Below are positions 7,703 to 14,907 of a stretch of 64,000 nt of DNA, piece after piece; the first letter of the stretch is position 1, and every line of letters begins with the position of its first letter. The notes below the pieces were generated by a model, which had not been told where the DNA came from, ran no database searches, and was given only the letters and a program-made list of their open reading frames with translations. The stretch comes from Streptomyces flavochromogenes (lineage in GTDB: Bacteria; Actinomycetota; Actinomycetes; Streptomycetales; Streptomycetaceae), in contig NZ_JNZO01000017.1 of NCBI RefSeq assembly GCF_000717595.1, forward strand, positions 104,192 through 168,191, given 5' to 3'. Both the position numbers and the translations under genes were made by a program.

Positions 7703-8688
7703 CCGGTTTCGGCCACTTCGCCCGGTCGCTGCGGCTACGGCGGCTCTACCGCCACAGCACGGCCGGCCTGATGATCACCCCTCTCGACCATTCGATCCAC
7801 GACGGTCCCGTGGTGCCGAAGGGCACCACGCTCGACCAGCTCGCCGCCCGGATCGCGGCCGGCGGCGCCGACGCCGTCGTCGTGCACAAGGGCAGCGTCC
7901 GGCACATCAGCCCGGAGCGGTTCGCCGCGATGTCGCTGATCATCCACCTCAACGCGAGCACCAGCCAGGCGCTCGACCCCAACGCCAAGTACGTCGTCGC
8001 CGGCGTCGAGGAGGCCCTGCGCCTCGGCGCGGACGCGGTCAGCGTCCACGTCAACCTCGGCTCCGACGACGAGCGGCAGCAGATCGGCGACCTCGGCCGG
8101 ATCGCCGACGCCTGCGACCGCTGGAACCTGCCGCTGCTCGCGATGGTGTACCCGCGCGGGCCGCGGATCAGCGACCCCCGGGACCCGGCGGTCGTCGCGC
8201 ACGCCGTGACGATCGCCGCGGACCTGGGCGCGGACCTGGTCAAGACCGTCTTCCTCGGATCCACCGCGGAGATGCTCGACCTGACCGCGGCCTGCCCGGT
8301 GCCGGTGCTCGTCGCCGGCGGACCCGCCCTGGAGAAGGAGGAGGACGTCCTGGCGTACGTCAGGGACGCCATCGCCGGAGGGGCGGGCGGGGTGGCCATG
8401 GGCCGCAACATCTTCCAGGCCAAGGACCCGCGCGCGCTGGCGGCCAAGGTCGCGAGGATCGTCCACCACTTCCCCGAACAGCACTTCACCACCGGGCCGT
8501 TCAGCGAGTCGGGCGGCGAGGAGCGGCTTCACAGCGAACGCCTCACTCCCGACCACCTCGACGGCACACCGCTCGACGACCCGCACCACGACGACACCCA
8601 TCTCGACGGCCCGTCGCTCGACGGCTCGTCTCTCGACCATCTGACAGGAGGTCCGCATCATGACGGACGCCAAACTGTGCTGGCTTGA
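7699..8688 (+). CDS. GriI-like DhnA-type aldolase with His/Asp-rich C-terminal tail
   Basis: Encodes 329 aa; the ATG overlaps the ligase stop by 4 bp. Motifs MITPLDHSIHDGP, AMVYPRGPRI and DLVKTVFLG (Schiff-base Lys) match class I DhnA/ADTH-type aldolases. GriI of the grixazone pathway joins aspartate semialdehyde and dihydroxyacetone phosphate; this protein with the next gene makes the pair that forms 3,4-AHBA. The closely related archaeal enzyme makes an aromatic amino acid precursor, less likely here. The fold should end near residue 264, but about 55 more residues follow, rich in Asp, His and Leu with HLDG/LDGS repeats. That tail is unusual and its role is unknown. Confidence 0.85.
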   Translation: MTGFGHFARSLRLRRLYRHSTAGLMITPLDHSIHDGPVVPKGTTLDQLAARIAAGGADAVVVHKGSVRHISPERFAAMSLIIHLNASTSQALDPNAKYVVAGVEEALRLGADAVSVHVNLGSDDERQQIGDLGRIADACDRWNLPLLAMVYPRGPRISDPRDPAVVAHAVTIAADLGADLVKTVFLGSTAEMLDLTAACPVPVLVAGGPALEKEEDVLAYVRDAIAGGAGGVAMGRNIFQAKDPRALAAKVARIVHHFPEQHFTTGPFSESGGEERLHSERLTPDHLDGTPLDDPHHDDTHLDGPSLDGSSLDHLTGGPHHDGRQTVLA

Positions 8689-9775
8689 CATCCGCGAGGC
8701 CGGCGCCGCCACCGCCGCCGTCCTCGAGGAGGCCGTGCACCAGAAGATCGACGGCATCGTCGCCGCCGACCCGGCCGTCTTCGCCGGTCTGCCGCCCACC
8801 GTCCGCAAGGTCCTGCTCTTCGAGGACGGCGCCGCCACCGTGCCCGCCGACCTGGGCGAGGCCGACGTCGTGATCGTCCCCGGCCCGAAGGACGGCCGCG
8901 CCGAGCTCGAAGCGGCCCACCCAGACGTGCAGTTCGGGCGGTACGTGGAGATCGTCGACGCCGACACCCTGGAGGACGCCTGCCTGGCGGCGCGTCTCGA
9001 GGCCTGGAGCGTCCTCGACTTCCGCGACCCGACGAAGATCCCGCTGGAGATCGTCATCGCGGCCGCCTCGGGCGCGCCCGGTTCCATCGTGACGACGGCC
9101 GCCGACACCGAGGAGGCCGAGATCCTGTACGGCGTCCTGGAGCACGGCTCGGACGGGGTCCTGATGCGGGGCCGTACGGTCGGCGACGCGACGGCCCTGC
9201 GGACCGCGGCGACCGCGCACGGCGGGGAGATCTCGCTGGTCGAGCTGGAGGTCACGGCGACCACGCACATCGGCATGGGCGAGCGTGCCTGCGTCGACAC
9301 CACGACCCATTTCCGCAAGGACGAGGGCATCCTGGTGGGTTCCCACTCCAAGGGCATGGTCCTGTGCGTCAGCGAGACCCACCCGCTGCCGTACATGCCG
9401 ACCCGTCCGTTCCGCGTCAACGCGGGTGCCCTGCACTCCTACACCGTGGGGCAGAACGGCCGCACCCACTACCTGAGCGAGCTGCACGCCGGCAGCTCCG
9501 TTCTGGCGGTCGACGTCGACGGCCGTACGCGGCCCGTCAGCGTCGGCCGGGTGAAGATCGAGACGCGTCCGCTCATCTCCATCGACGCGGTCGCGCCCAG
9601 CGGCCAGACGGTCAACCTGATCCTCCAGGACGACTGGCACGTGCGGGTCCTCGGCCCCGGCGCCTCGGTGCTCAACAGCACCGAACTGAAGCCGGGCGAC
9701 CGCATCCTGGGTCACCTGCCGACGGCCGACCGTCATGTCGGCTACCCGATCAACGAGTTCTGCCTGGAGAAGTAG
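8660..9775 (+). CDS. GriH-like 3-dehydroquinate synthase II homologue
   Basis: A 371-aa protein whose ATG at 8660 lies inside the aldolase gene (29-bp overlap), preceded by AGGAGG. Sequence such as HIGMGERACVDTT, GILVGSHSKGM and RPFRVNAGALHSY is characteristic of the DHQ synthase II/GriH family. GriH converts the GriI aldol product to 3-amino-4-hydroxybenzoate without shikimate intermediates. Length and the aldolase partner agree with this. The overlap implies translational coupling, so both enzymes are probably made in step. A primary-metabolism role is unlikely because Streptomyces use an unrelated AroB. Confidence 0.88.
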   Translation: MTDAKLCWLDIREAGAATAAVLEEAVHQKIDGIVAADPAVFAGLPPTVRKVLLFEDGAATVPADLGEADVVIVPGPKDGRAELEAAHPDVQFGRYVEIVDADTLEDACLAARLEAWSVLDFRDPTKIPLEIVIAAASGAPGSIVTTAADTEEAEILYGVLEHGSDGVLMRGRTVGDATALRTAATAHGGEISLVELEVTATTHIGMGERACVDTTTHFRKDEGILVGSHSKGMVLCVSETHPLPYMPTRPFRVNAGALHSYTVGQNGRTHYLSELHAGSSVLAVDVDGRTRPVSVGRVKIETRPLISIDAVAPSGQTVNLILQDDWHVRVLGPGASVLNSTELKPGDRILGHLPTADRHVGYPINEFCLEK

Positions 9776-9816
9776 GAGCGCACGGAGCGCCCTGCTCCAC
9801 CCTGTCGTGAAGCCCC

Positions 9817-9841
9817 GCCCCGGCACGCCTCGTGCCGGGGC
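9817..9841. terminator. Bidirectional hairpin terminator after the AHBA operon
   Basis: GCCCCGGCAC pairs with GTGCCGGGGC over 10 bp with a 5-nt loop. It sits between the converging griH-like gene and the LuxR-type gene, without a T tract, as is common in Streptomyces. Confidence 0.75.
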
Positions 9842-9870
9842 CGGCGCGTGTCCGGGCTCCCCCGTCGTCC

Positions 9871-10476
9871 TCACAGCAGCCCGCATTCCGCCGCGATGCG
9901 CGCCGCGTCGAACCGGTTGCGCCCGCCGAGCTTCTTGATCGCCGCCGAGGTGAGGTTCCGTACCGTCCCCGCCGCGAGGTAGAGCTCGCCCGCGATCTCC
10001 TTGACGGTCGCCCCGCCGGCGGTCAGCCGCAGGACGTCCGTCTCGCGGACGCTGAGCACCGTCTCCCCCGCCGTCGGCGTCCGCAGCAGTCCCGGGTCGA
10101 CGGTGAGGCAGCCCCCCGCGACTCCCACGAGAGTGGTGATCAGCTGCGGCAGCCGGGCCGTCTTCGGTACGACTCCGAGCGCTCCGGCGGCCACCGCCCG
10201 GTCCACCACGGACGGGGTGGCCGAACCGACCATCAGCGCCACTCCGCAGCTCGGATGGTGCGAGCGCACCTCGGTGGCGGCGTGCAGCGCCTTGCCTCCC
10301 ATGGTGCTCTCGCCGAGCAGGAGCACGGTGGGCCGGTGCCGCTGGACGGCCGGGAGCACCGCCTCGAAGGTCGTGGCGAGCCCCACGACGTCCAGGCCGT
10401 TGGTGCCGTTCAGGGTCTCGGCGAAGGCCTCCAGGACCAGTTGGTGGTCACCGGCCACGACGACGCGAATGGACAT
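9871..10476 (-). CDS. LuxR-family regulator with atypical receiver domain
   Basis: A 201-aa protein with a receiver-like N-terminus and a C-terminal LuxR/NarL helix-turn-helix (LSVRETDVLRLTAGGATVKE, then GTVRNLTSAAIKKL). The receiver lacks normal phosphorylation chemistry: the acidic pair reads GDHQ, the place of the phospho-acceptor Asp reads LLLGESTMGG, and the Lys region reads VPKTARL. It therefore probably works without phosphorylation, perhaps binding a ligand as reported for atypical response regulators such as JadR1. No partner kinase is adjacent. Its position at the end of the AHBA operon suggests it controls this locus. Confidence 0.85.
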   Translation of the reverse strand: MSIRVVVAGDHQLVLEAFAETLNGTNGLDVVGLATTFEAVLPAVQRHRPTVLLLGESTMGGKALHAATEVRSHHPSCGVALMVGSATPSVVDRAVAAGALGVVPKTARLPQLITTLVGVAGGCLTVDPGLLRTPTAGETVLSVRETDVLRLTAGGATVKEIAGELYLAAGTVRNLTSAAIKKLGGRNRFDAARIAAECGLL

Positions 10477-10510
10477 CTCTCTCCCCGTGGTGACATCTGT
10501 GGTGCCTTCT

Positions 10511-10538
10511 GTGTGGTGAGCGCTGTGTGGTGAGCGCT
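10511..10538 (+). repeat. 14-bp perfect direct repeat, two copies
   Basis: GTGTGGTGAGCGCT occurs twice back to back, upstream of the atypical LuxR gene on the minus strand. Related GTGGTG words lie at 10489 and 10500. It may be a regulator-binding site or a simple duplication. Confidence 0.7.
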
Positions 10539-10591
10539 GTGCGCCGACGTCCGTGCGGCCTCCGGGCGGCGGCTCCCGCGGGCCGCCGGTC

Positions 10592-11119
10592 TCAGCGGCT
10601 GGTCGCCCGCGCCGCGTCGGCGGCCAGGCCGTCGACGACGGAGCGGAGCCAGCTGCGGTCGCCGGCCGTCGTCGTGTCCGGTCCGGCCGATCCGCCCGGG
10701 GTGTGCTCGATGTGCCGGGCGCCGGCGGGCAGAGCGGCCGCGAGGGCGGCCGACACGGCGCGGAAGGCGCGCAGCAGTTCGCCGGGGGCGTCCGGCGCCG
10801 GCAGTACGACGACGGCGGCGTTCACCGGGCCCGCGTCGGCGGCGATCTGACCGGGCAGCCGGTCCGCCTCGGCCGGATCGCGGATGTCGATGCGGTACGG
10901 CAGGGCGAGCAGGCCCGCGTCGTTGAGCGCCTTGCAGAGGAAGGCCGCGTTGGTGGCGGCGTCGTCGCCGCGGTCCGGGTGACCGGCGCCGACGACGGCG
11001 ACGATCGCCCCCGCGGCGCTCAGGCGTGTCGCGAGCTCCCGGCCGATGCCCGTGGTGGCGTCGACGACGAGCACGACAAGACCGTCGAGTCGCGGCGGGG
11101 AGGAACCGGTCTGGAGCAC
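10592..11119 (-). CDS. Degenerate short-chain dehydrogenase-like protein
   Basis: Encodes 175 aa. The N-terminal segment LVVLVVDATTGIGRELATRL resembles the TGxxxGIG nucleotide-binding loop of SDR enzymes, followed by a predicted second strand. The remainder is short and no YxxxK catalytic pair is present; normal SDRs are about 250 aa. It may be a non-catalytic remnant, a cofactor-binding helper or a decayed gene. It reads in the same direction as the LuxR gene 115 bp further on, and diverges from the next regulator. Confidence 0.6.
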   Translation of the reverse strand: MLQTGSSPPRLDGLVVLVVDATTGIGRELATRLSAAGAIVAVVGAGHPDRGDDAATNAAFLCKALNDAGLLALPYRIDIRDPAEADRLPGQIAADAGPVNAAVVVLPAPDAPGELLRAFRAVSAALAAALPAGARHIEHTPGGSAGPDTTTAGDRSWLRSVVDGLAADAARATSR

Positions 11120-11268
11120 GTGACGTCCCTTTCGAGGAGATCGTCGAACGGGTAGCGTGATGATCGTGTGAATGGGGTGAATCGGGCCGCTCGGGCGATG
11201 GAGCGCGGTGCCCGGTTCGGATCACCGCCCCGAACGACCCCGGGGCGGTACGACCATTGGGGGACACC

Positions 11269-12252
11269 GTGGACGAGGTCTCGTCGCTCGACCAACACAC
11301 GCTGGGCGTGTACCGCGCGATCCTGTTCCACAAGGAGCACGATCCCGAACGCCTGGCGAAACTGCTGAGCTGCACGACGGAACGGGTGGAGGAGGCGCTC
11401 GACCTGCTGACGCGGCTCTCCCTGCTCGCGCCGTCCCGGGACAGTCCGGGCCGGATGCGCGCGGTGAACCCGTCGCTCGGTCTCAAGGTGCTGCTCCAGC
11501 GGGAGGAGCGCGAACTCGCCTCGCGACAGCAGCGGATCGAGCAGAATCGTGCCGCCCTCGCCGCTCTCGCGGCCGAGTACACGGCATCGGGCCGCTCGGG
11601 CGGTCTCGACGGGGCGGAGCACCTCGACAACGTCGACGACATCCGTACCCGCCTGGAGGCCCTCGCCGAGTCCTGTACGCGCGAGTCGCTCGCCTTCCAT
11701 CCCGGCAAGGCCCTCACGGAGGAGTCCGTCGAGGCCGGCCGGCCCCTGAACGAGCGGGCGATGGAGCGGGGCGTCCGCTTCCGGACCATCTATCTGGACA
11801 GCGTCGCGGGCGACCGGGTCACCCGGGCGCACGCCCAGTGGATGGCGGAACGCGGCAGCGAGATCCGTACCTCGCCGACACTTCCCATGCGTCTGCTCAT
11901 CGTGGACACGGCGGCGGCGGTGGTCGCCGGGCTGCCCGGTCAGGCCCAGCCGTCCGCGCTGCTCTTCAGCAGCCAGCCGGTGGTCCTGGCCATGCGCGCC
12001 CTGTTCGAGGCCTACTGGGAGCACGCCTCCCCGCTGAACGGCCCGGGGGACGCCCTGCCCGGCGGGCTCACCCCGCAGGAGCGCAAACTTCTCCAGCTTC
12101 TGGCGAGCGGTCTCACCGACGAGGCCGTGGCACGGGCGCTGGGCATCGGGGTGCGGACGGAGCGGCGGATCGTGGCCGACCTGATGGAGCGGCTGGGCGC
12201 GTCGAGCCGGTTCGAGGCGGGGGTGCAGGCGACCCGGCGGGAGTGGATCTGA
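11269..12252 (+). CDS. LuxR-type regulator with TrmB-like N-terminal winged helix
   Basis: About 327 aa from GTG 11269, which has GGGGGA 5 nt upstream; a TTG at 11257 would add four residues. Residues 10-60 (TLGVYRAILFHKEHDPERLA) look like a TrmB-type winged helix, followed by a coiled region (ELASRQQRIEQNRAAL). The middle resembles the phospholipase-D-like sensing region of this regulator class. The C-terminus LTPQERKLLQLLASGLTDEA is a LuxR helix-turn-helix. Streptomyces clusters often carry such orphan regulators. It diverges from the SDR-like gene with a 149-bp shared promoter region, so it may regulate the AHBA/peptide locus; the ligand is unknown. Confidence 0.82.
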   Translation: MDEVSSLDQHTLGVYRAILFHKEHDPERLAKLLSCTTERVEEALDLLTRLSLLAPSRDSPGRMRAVNPSLGLKVLLQREERELASRQQRIEQNRAALAALAAEYTASGRSGGLDGAEHLDNVDDIRTRLEALAESCTRESLAFHPGKALTEESVEAGRPLNERAMERGVRFRTIYLDSVAGDRVTRAHAQWMAERGSEIRTSPTLPMRLLIVDTAAAVVAGLPGQAQPSALLFSSQPVVLAMRALFEAYWEHASPLNGPGDALPGGLTPQERKLLQLLASGLTDEAVARALGIGVRTERRIVADLMERLGASSRFEAGVQATRREWI

Positions 12253-12313
12253 GTCCGGGAGCCGAGCCGGAGCGGGGCGGCGGCCGTGGCGGCGGTCGTG
12301 ACGTGCATGGTGG

Positions 12314-12574
12314 TCAGTCCCTGGGGGCGATCGGCCAGACGAAGTCGTCCGGGAAGTCGATGACGCAGGGCAGTCCGGGGAGCGTCCGGACGCACGGGAG
12401 GTCCGGCATCTGCGGGTGCGGCGGCGTCGGCCAGACGAAGTCGTCCCCGCGCTGGGCGACGGTGTTCGGCGCGGTGGGGGCGGCCTCGGCCGGGGAGGCG
12501 ATCGCCAGGCCGCCGAGGACGGCGGCGGCGACGGCGACGAGGACACTGCTTGTGCGGCGGGAGCGACAGGACAT
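12314..12574 (-). CDS. Small secreted peptide with duplicated DDFVWP motif
   Basis: An 86-aa protein from the ATG at 12574, which has GGAG 7 nt upstream; an ATG at 12586 would add four residues. The N-terminus is a clear Sec signal (CRSRRTSS, then an Ala/Val/Leu core, then SPAEAAP with cleavage after AEA). The mature part of about 53 residues is Pro-rich and contains DDFVWP twice and LPCV twice, so two Cys may form a disulfide. No family was recognised. It reads toward the end of the convergent LuxR-type gene, 61 bp away. It could be a cell-surface or signalling peptide. Confidence 0.7.
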   Translation of the reverse strand: MSCRSRRTSSVLVAVAAAVLGGLAIASPAEAAPTAPNTVAQRGDDFVWPTPPHPQMPDLPCVRTLPGLPCVIDFPDDFVWPIAPRD

Positions 12575-12586
12575 GTGGGTCTCCAT

Positions 12587-12984
12587 TCCGGGTTCGGATG
12601 CGGTACGAGTGCGGCGTACGTGCGTGTCAGGAGGTCCTTGGCGGCCGGTGACTTTTCAGCCGTCCCAGCCGCACACCTAGAGGTAATCACCGCGGGGCCC
12701 CGGCTGTCCGCTTCCGGACAGGCCAGGAAGCTGCCTGGCAACGAGCTGCCTCACGGCCTGCTGGAAAGCACGGGAGAGAGCCCCGGGCGGACCCTCGTCT
12801 TCCGGCCAGAGGGCCAGGTGGGGGGCGCATCCGAGATCGTTCGCGCGCCGGGCCGGGATCCGGCCACCGGCATGTGATGCAGCGAGTTGCCACCGGCACG
12901 GAGCGGGCGGGGGACGGAACCCGACCCGCCGGACGGCCGGCGGCGAAGGGGCGGGCGGGGCGAAGGGAAGGCGGCCGGGAACGC
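12587..12984. other. Intergenic region, no gene seen
   Basis: About 400 bp between the secreted peptide and the copD-like gene. It should hold the promoter of the former and the 3' end of the latter. A GGGGCCCC palindrome lies near 12694; no convincing coding frame, tRNA or strong terminator was found. Confidence 0.5.
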
Positions 12985-13893
12985 TCAGGGAGCGATTCCG
13001 TGCGGATCCGGCACCACGGTCAGCAGCGCCGAGACGACCACGATCGCCGCGAGGACGGACACCTCCACGCGCGCGGGTGCCTGGGCGTCGCCCCCGGACA
13101 GCATCCGCCCCCGGGCGGCGAGCGCGAGCAGACTGGCCCCGCCGAACAGCACCGGCTTCACCAGCAGGACCCTGCCGTAGGCGGTGCTCAGGACGACGTC
13201 GAGGGGCAGCTTGCGCAGGGTCGTGACGGTGCCGGTGACCGCGAGCGCGGCGTACGCCCCGGCGGCCGTCCGGGCGTACCGGACGAGGACCTCCCGCCCC
13301 CCTCGGCGCAGCCGCATGGTGCGGAGCACGTACAGGAGCGTGCCCGCCCAGAGGGAGGCGGCGGTGAGGTGGACGAGCGTGAGCGAGGTGCCCACGAGGG
13401 GCTGGTACGTCTCCGGGTGGGCGCGCAGTGCCTCGGCTCCGACGGCGACGGCGAGCGGCAGGGCGGCGAGCCCGGGGCGCCGGGAGGCGGCGCAGAGGGC
13501 CGCGAGGACGAAGGCGTTGGCCGTGACGAGGACGAGGCGGCCCTCACGGAGCCCGTACACGACGCTCGGGCTCAGTCCGCTGACGGCGGTGAAGAGCAGC
13601 AGGAGTCCGGCCGACGCGGCCGCGGCGAGGAGGGCGGCGGGTGCGGACCAGGCGCGGGGCCGTGGCCCTTCGCCCGCGAGCCGGCGGCCGGCGAGTTCGC
13701 CGAGGTGCACGGCCAGACCGGTGAAGACGAGGAGCCGCAGGAGCGTGGTGGTGCCCGCGGCGGGTATCCGCAGCTCGGCCGTACCCGTCTGGGCGAGGCC
13801 CGCGCCCTGCAGGGCGACGACGAGGACGGCGACTGCGGCGAGGACCGCTGCCGTCAGACGGCTCGGGGTACCAAGGGGTCCGGGAAGCGTCAC
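12985..13893 (-). CDS. CopD/YcnJ-like copper-resistance membrane protein
   Basis: Encodes 302 aa, almost entirely hydrophobic, with about eight transmembrane segments. The segment LTLVHLTAASLWAGTLLYVL and the end segment TAYGRVLLVKPVLFGGASL are typical of the CopD domain, where the His near a membrane face is thought to help copper handling. The usual periplasmic CopC partner is not fused and is not adjacent, so it may be a stand-alone CopD. The multicopper oxidase at 4.5 kb is the only other copper-related gene in the window; a link is speculative. It lies 68 bp from the EF-hand gene on the same strand. Confidence 0.85.
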   Translation of the reverse strand: MTLPGPLGTPSRLTAAVLAAVAVLVVALQGAGLAQTGTAELRIPAAGTTTLLRLLVFTGLAVHLGELAGRRLAGEGPRPRAWSAPAALLAAAASAGLLLLFTAVSGLSPSVVYGLREGRLVLVTANAFVLAALCAASRRPGLAALPLAVAVGAEALRAHPETYQPLVGTSLTLVHLTAASLWAGTLLYVLRTMRLRRGGREVLVRYARTAAGAYAALAVTGTVTTLRKLPLDVVLSTAYGRVLLVKPVLFGGASLLALAARGRMLSGGDAQAPARVEVSVLAAIVVVSALLTVVPDPHGIAP

Positions 13894-13961
13894 CGGACGA
13901 TCGTCACCGAGCCCCGGACGGGCGGCAACTCAGCGTTGCGCCGCCCGTCGGGGCGGGCGGG

Positions 13962-14177
13962 TCAGGCCTTGCTGTAGTGCGCCCAGAACTCGTCCCAGGA
14001 GAGCACGCCGTCGCCGTTGTCGTCGCGCTGCTTGATGAGCACCTCGGCGACCGACTCGGTGACGTGGAAGTCGCCGTGCTGGGCCATGAGGCTCTTGTAC
14101 TCCGCGGCGGTGATGAAACCGTCCCCGTCGGCGTCGAACTTGTTGAATGCCGTGCGTGCCGAGTCGATGTCCGCCAC
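13962..14177 (-). CDS. Two-EF-hand calcium-binding protein
   Basis: A 71-aa acidic protein with two canonical EF-hand loops, DADGDGFITAAEY and DDNGDGVLSWDEF, each with the expected Asp/Asn ligands at positions 1, 3, 5 and the Glu at 12. Its size and spacing match the small calmodulin-like CabC-type proteins of Streptomyces, some of which influence aerial growth through calcium buffering. There is no signal peptide, so it should be cytoplasmic. It may share a transcript with the copD-like gene downstream, but the 68-bp gap leaves this open. Confidence 0.92.
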   Translation of the reverse strand: MADIDSARTAFNKFDADGDGFITAAEYKSLMAQHGDFHVTESVAEVLIKQRDDNGDGVLSWDEFWAHYSKA

Positions 14178-14251
14178 TGCTTCCGCCCCTTCTTGGTGCT
14201 TCTCTGACGGGGCTCAGATTAGCTGGCCCGGGCCTGCCGGATGATGGGGGT

Positions 14252-14890
14252 ATGAGCGACGAGGTGGCACGGATCCTGGCGGCGGCGGCGCGCGGGGAGT
14301 TCCCTCCCCCGGACGGGACGACGACGGTCGTGCCGCAGCCGGGCCCCCGGGACGCCGGGGTGCTCGCCTTCACGGCCCATTCGGTGGTCTTCACGGACGC
14401 CGACCCGGAGTGGGTGCGGTCCGCGCTCGCGGCCACGTCGAGCGACCCGCTGGCGGCGAGCATGAACCCGGGTTTCCTGATGGCGCTGATGGCCCACACC
14501 GGCCGGCACATGAACACGATCGACCTGCTCACCGTCGCCGACGCCCTGCCGGGCACTCCCCCGCTGGAGCTCCGGGAGATCGTGGACCCGGACCACCCCC
14601 GGGTCGCTCGGGCGCTGAAGTTCCGCGACGAGGTCCGGGTGTGGGCGGCGGACGGCGGTCTCGTGGTCCTGGGCCGGGGAGTGGCGGGTCGCTGGGAGGC
14701 GGCGGTCGAGGTCGACGAGGAGGTACGCCACCGGGGTCTGGGCCGCGCCCTGGCCACGGCGGCGCGGCATCTCACGCCGGACGCCGTGGTCTGGGCCCAG
14801 CAGTCCCCGGGCAACGCCCGCAGCGTCCGCGCCTTCCAGGCGGCGGGCTATCGCCCGGTGGCCTCGGAGGCCCTCCTGGTCGCGGGCTGA
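14252..14890 (+). CDS. GNAT-family N-acetyltransferase
   Basis: A 212-aa protein from ATG 14252. The acetyl-CoA-binding loop is visible as RHRGLGRALATAARHL, followed by QQSPGNARSVRAFQAAGYRPV, which is the usual last part of the GNAT fold. The N-terminal 110 residues do not match any domain I recognise and may form a second, degenerate GNAT half. The substrate is unknown. It diverges from the EF-hand gene across 74 bp. Confidence 0.85.
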   Translation: MSDEVARILAAAARGEFPPPDGTTTVVPQPGPRDAGVLAFTAHSVVFTDADPEWVRSALAATSSDPLAASMNPGFLMALMAHTGRHMNTIDLLTVADALPGTPPLELREIVDPDHPRVARALKFRDEVRVWAADGGLVVLGRGVAGRWEAAVEVDEEVRHRGLGRALATAARHLTPDAVVWAQQSPGNARSVRAFQAAGYRPVASEALLVAG

Positions 14891-14907
14891 CCGCCCGCCC
14901 GCCGGGT

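Noticed and set aside
7699..9775. Primary shikimate or archaeal-type aromatic synthesis genes
   Set aside because: The aldolase and DHQ synthase II pair matches the AHBA-forming GriI/GriH arrangement and sits in a secondary metabolite context.
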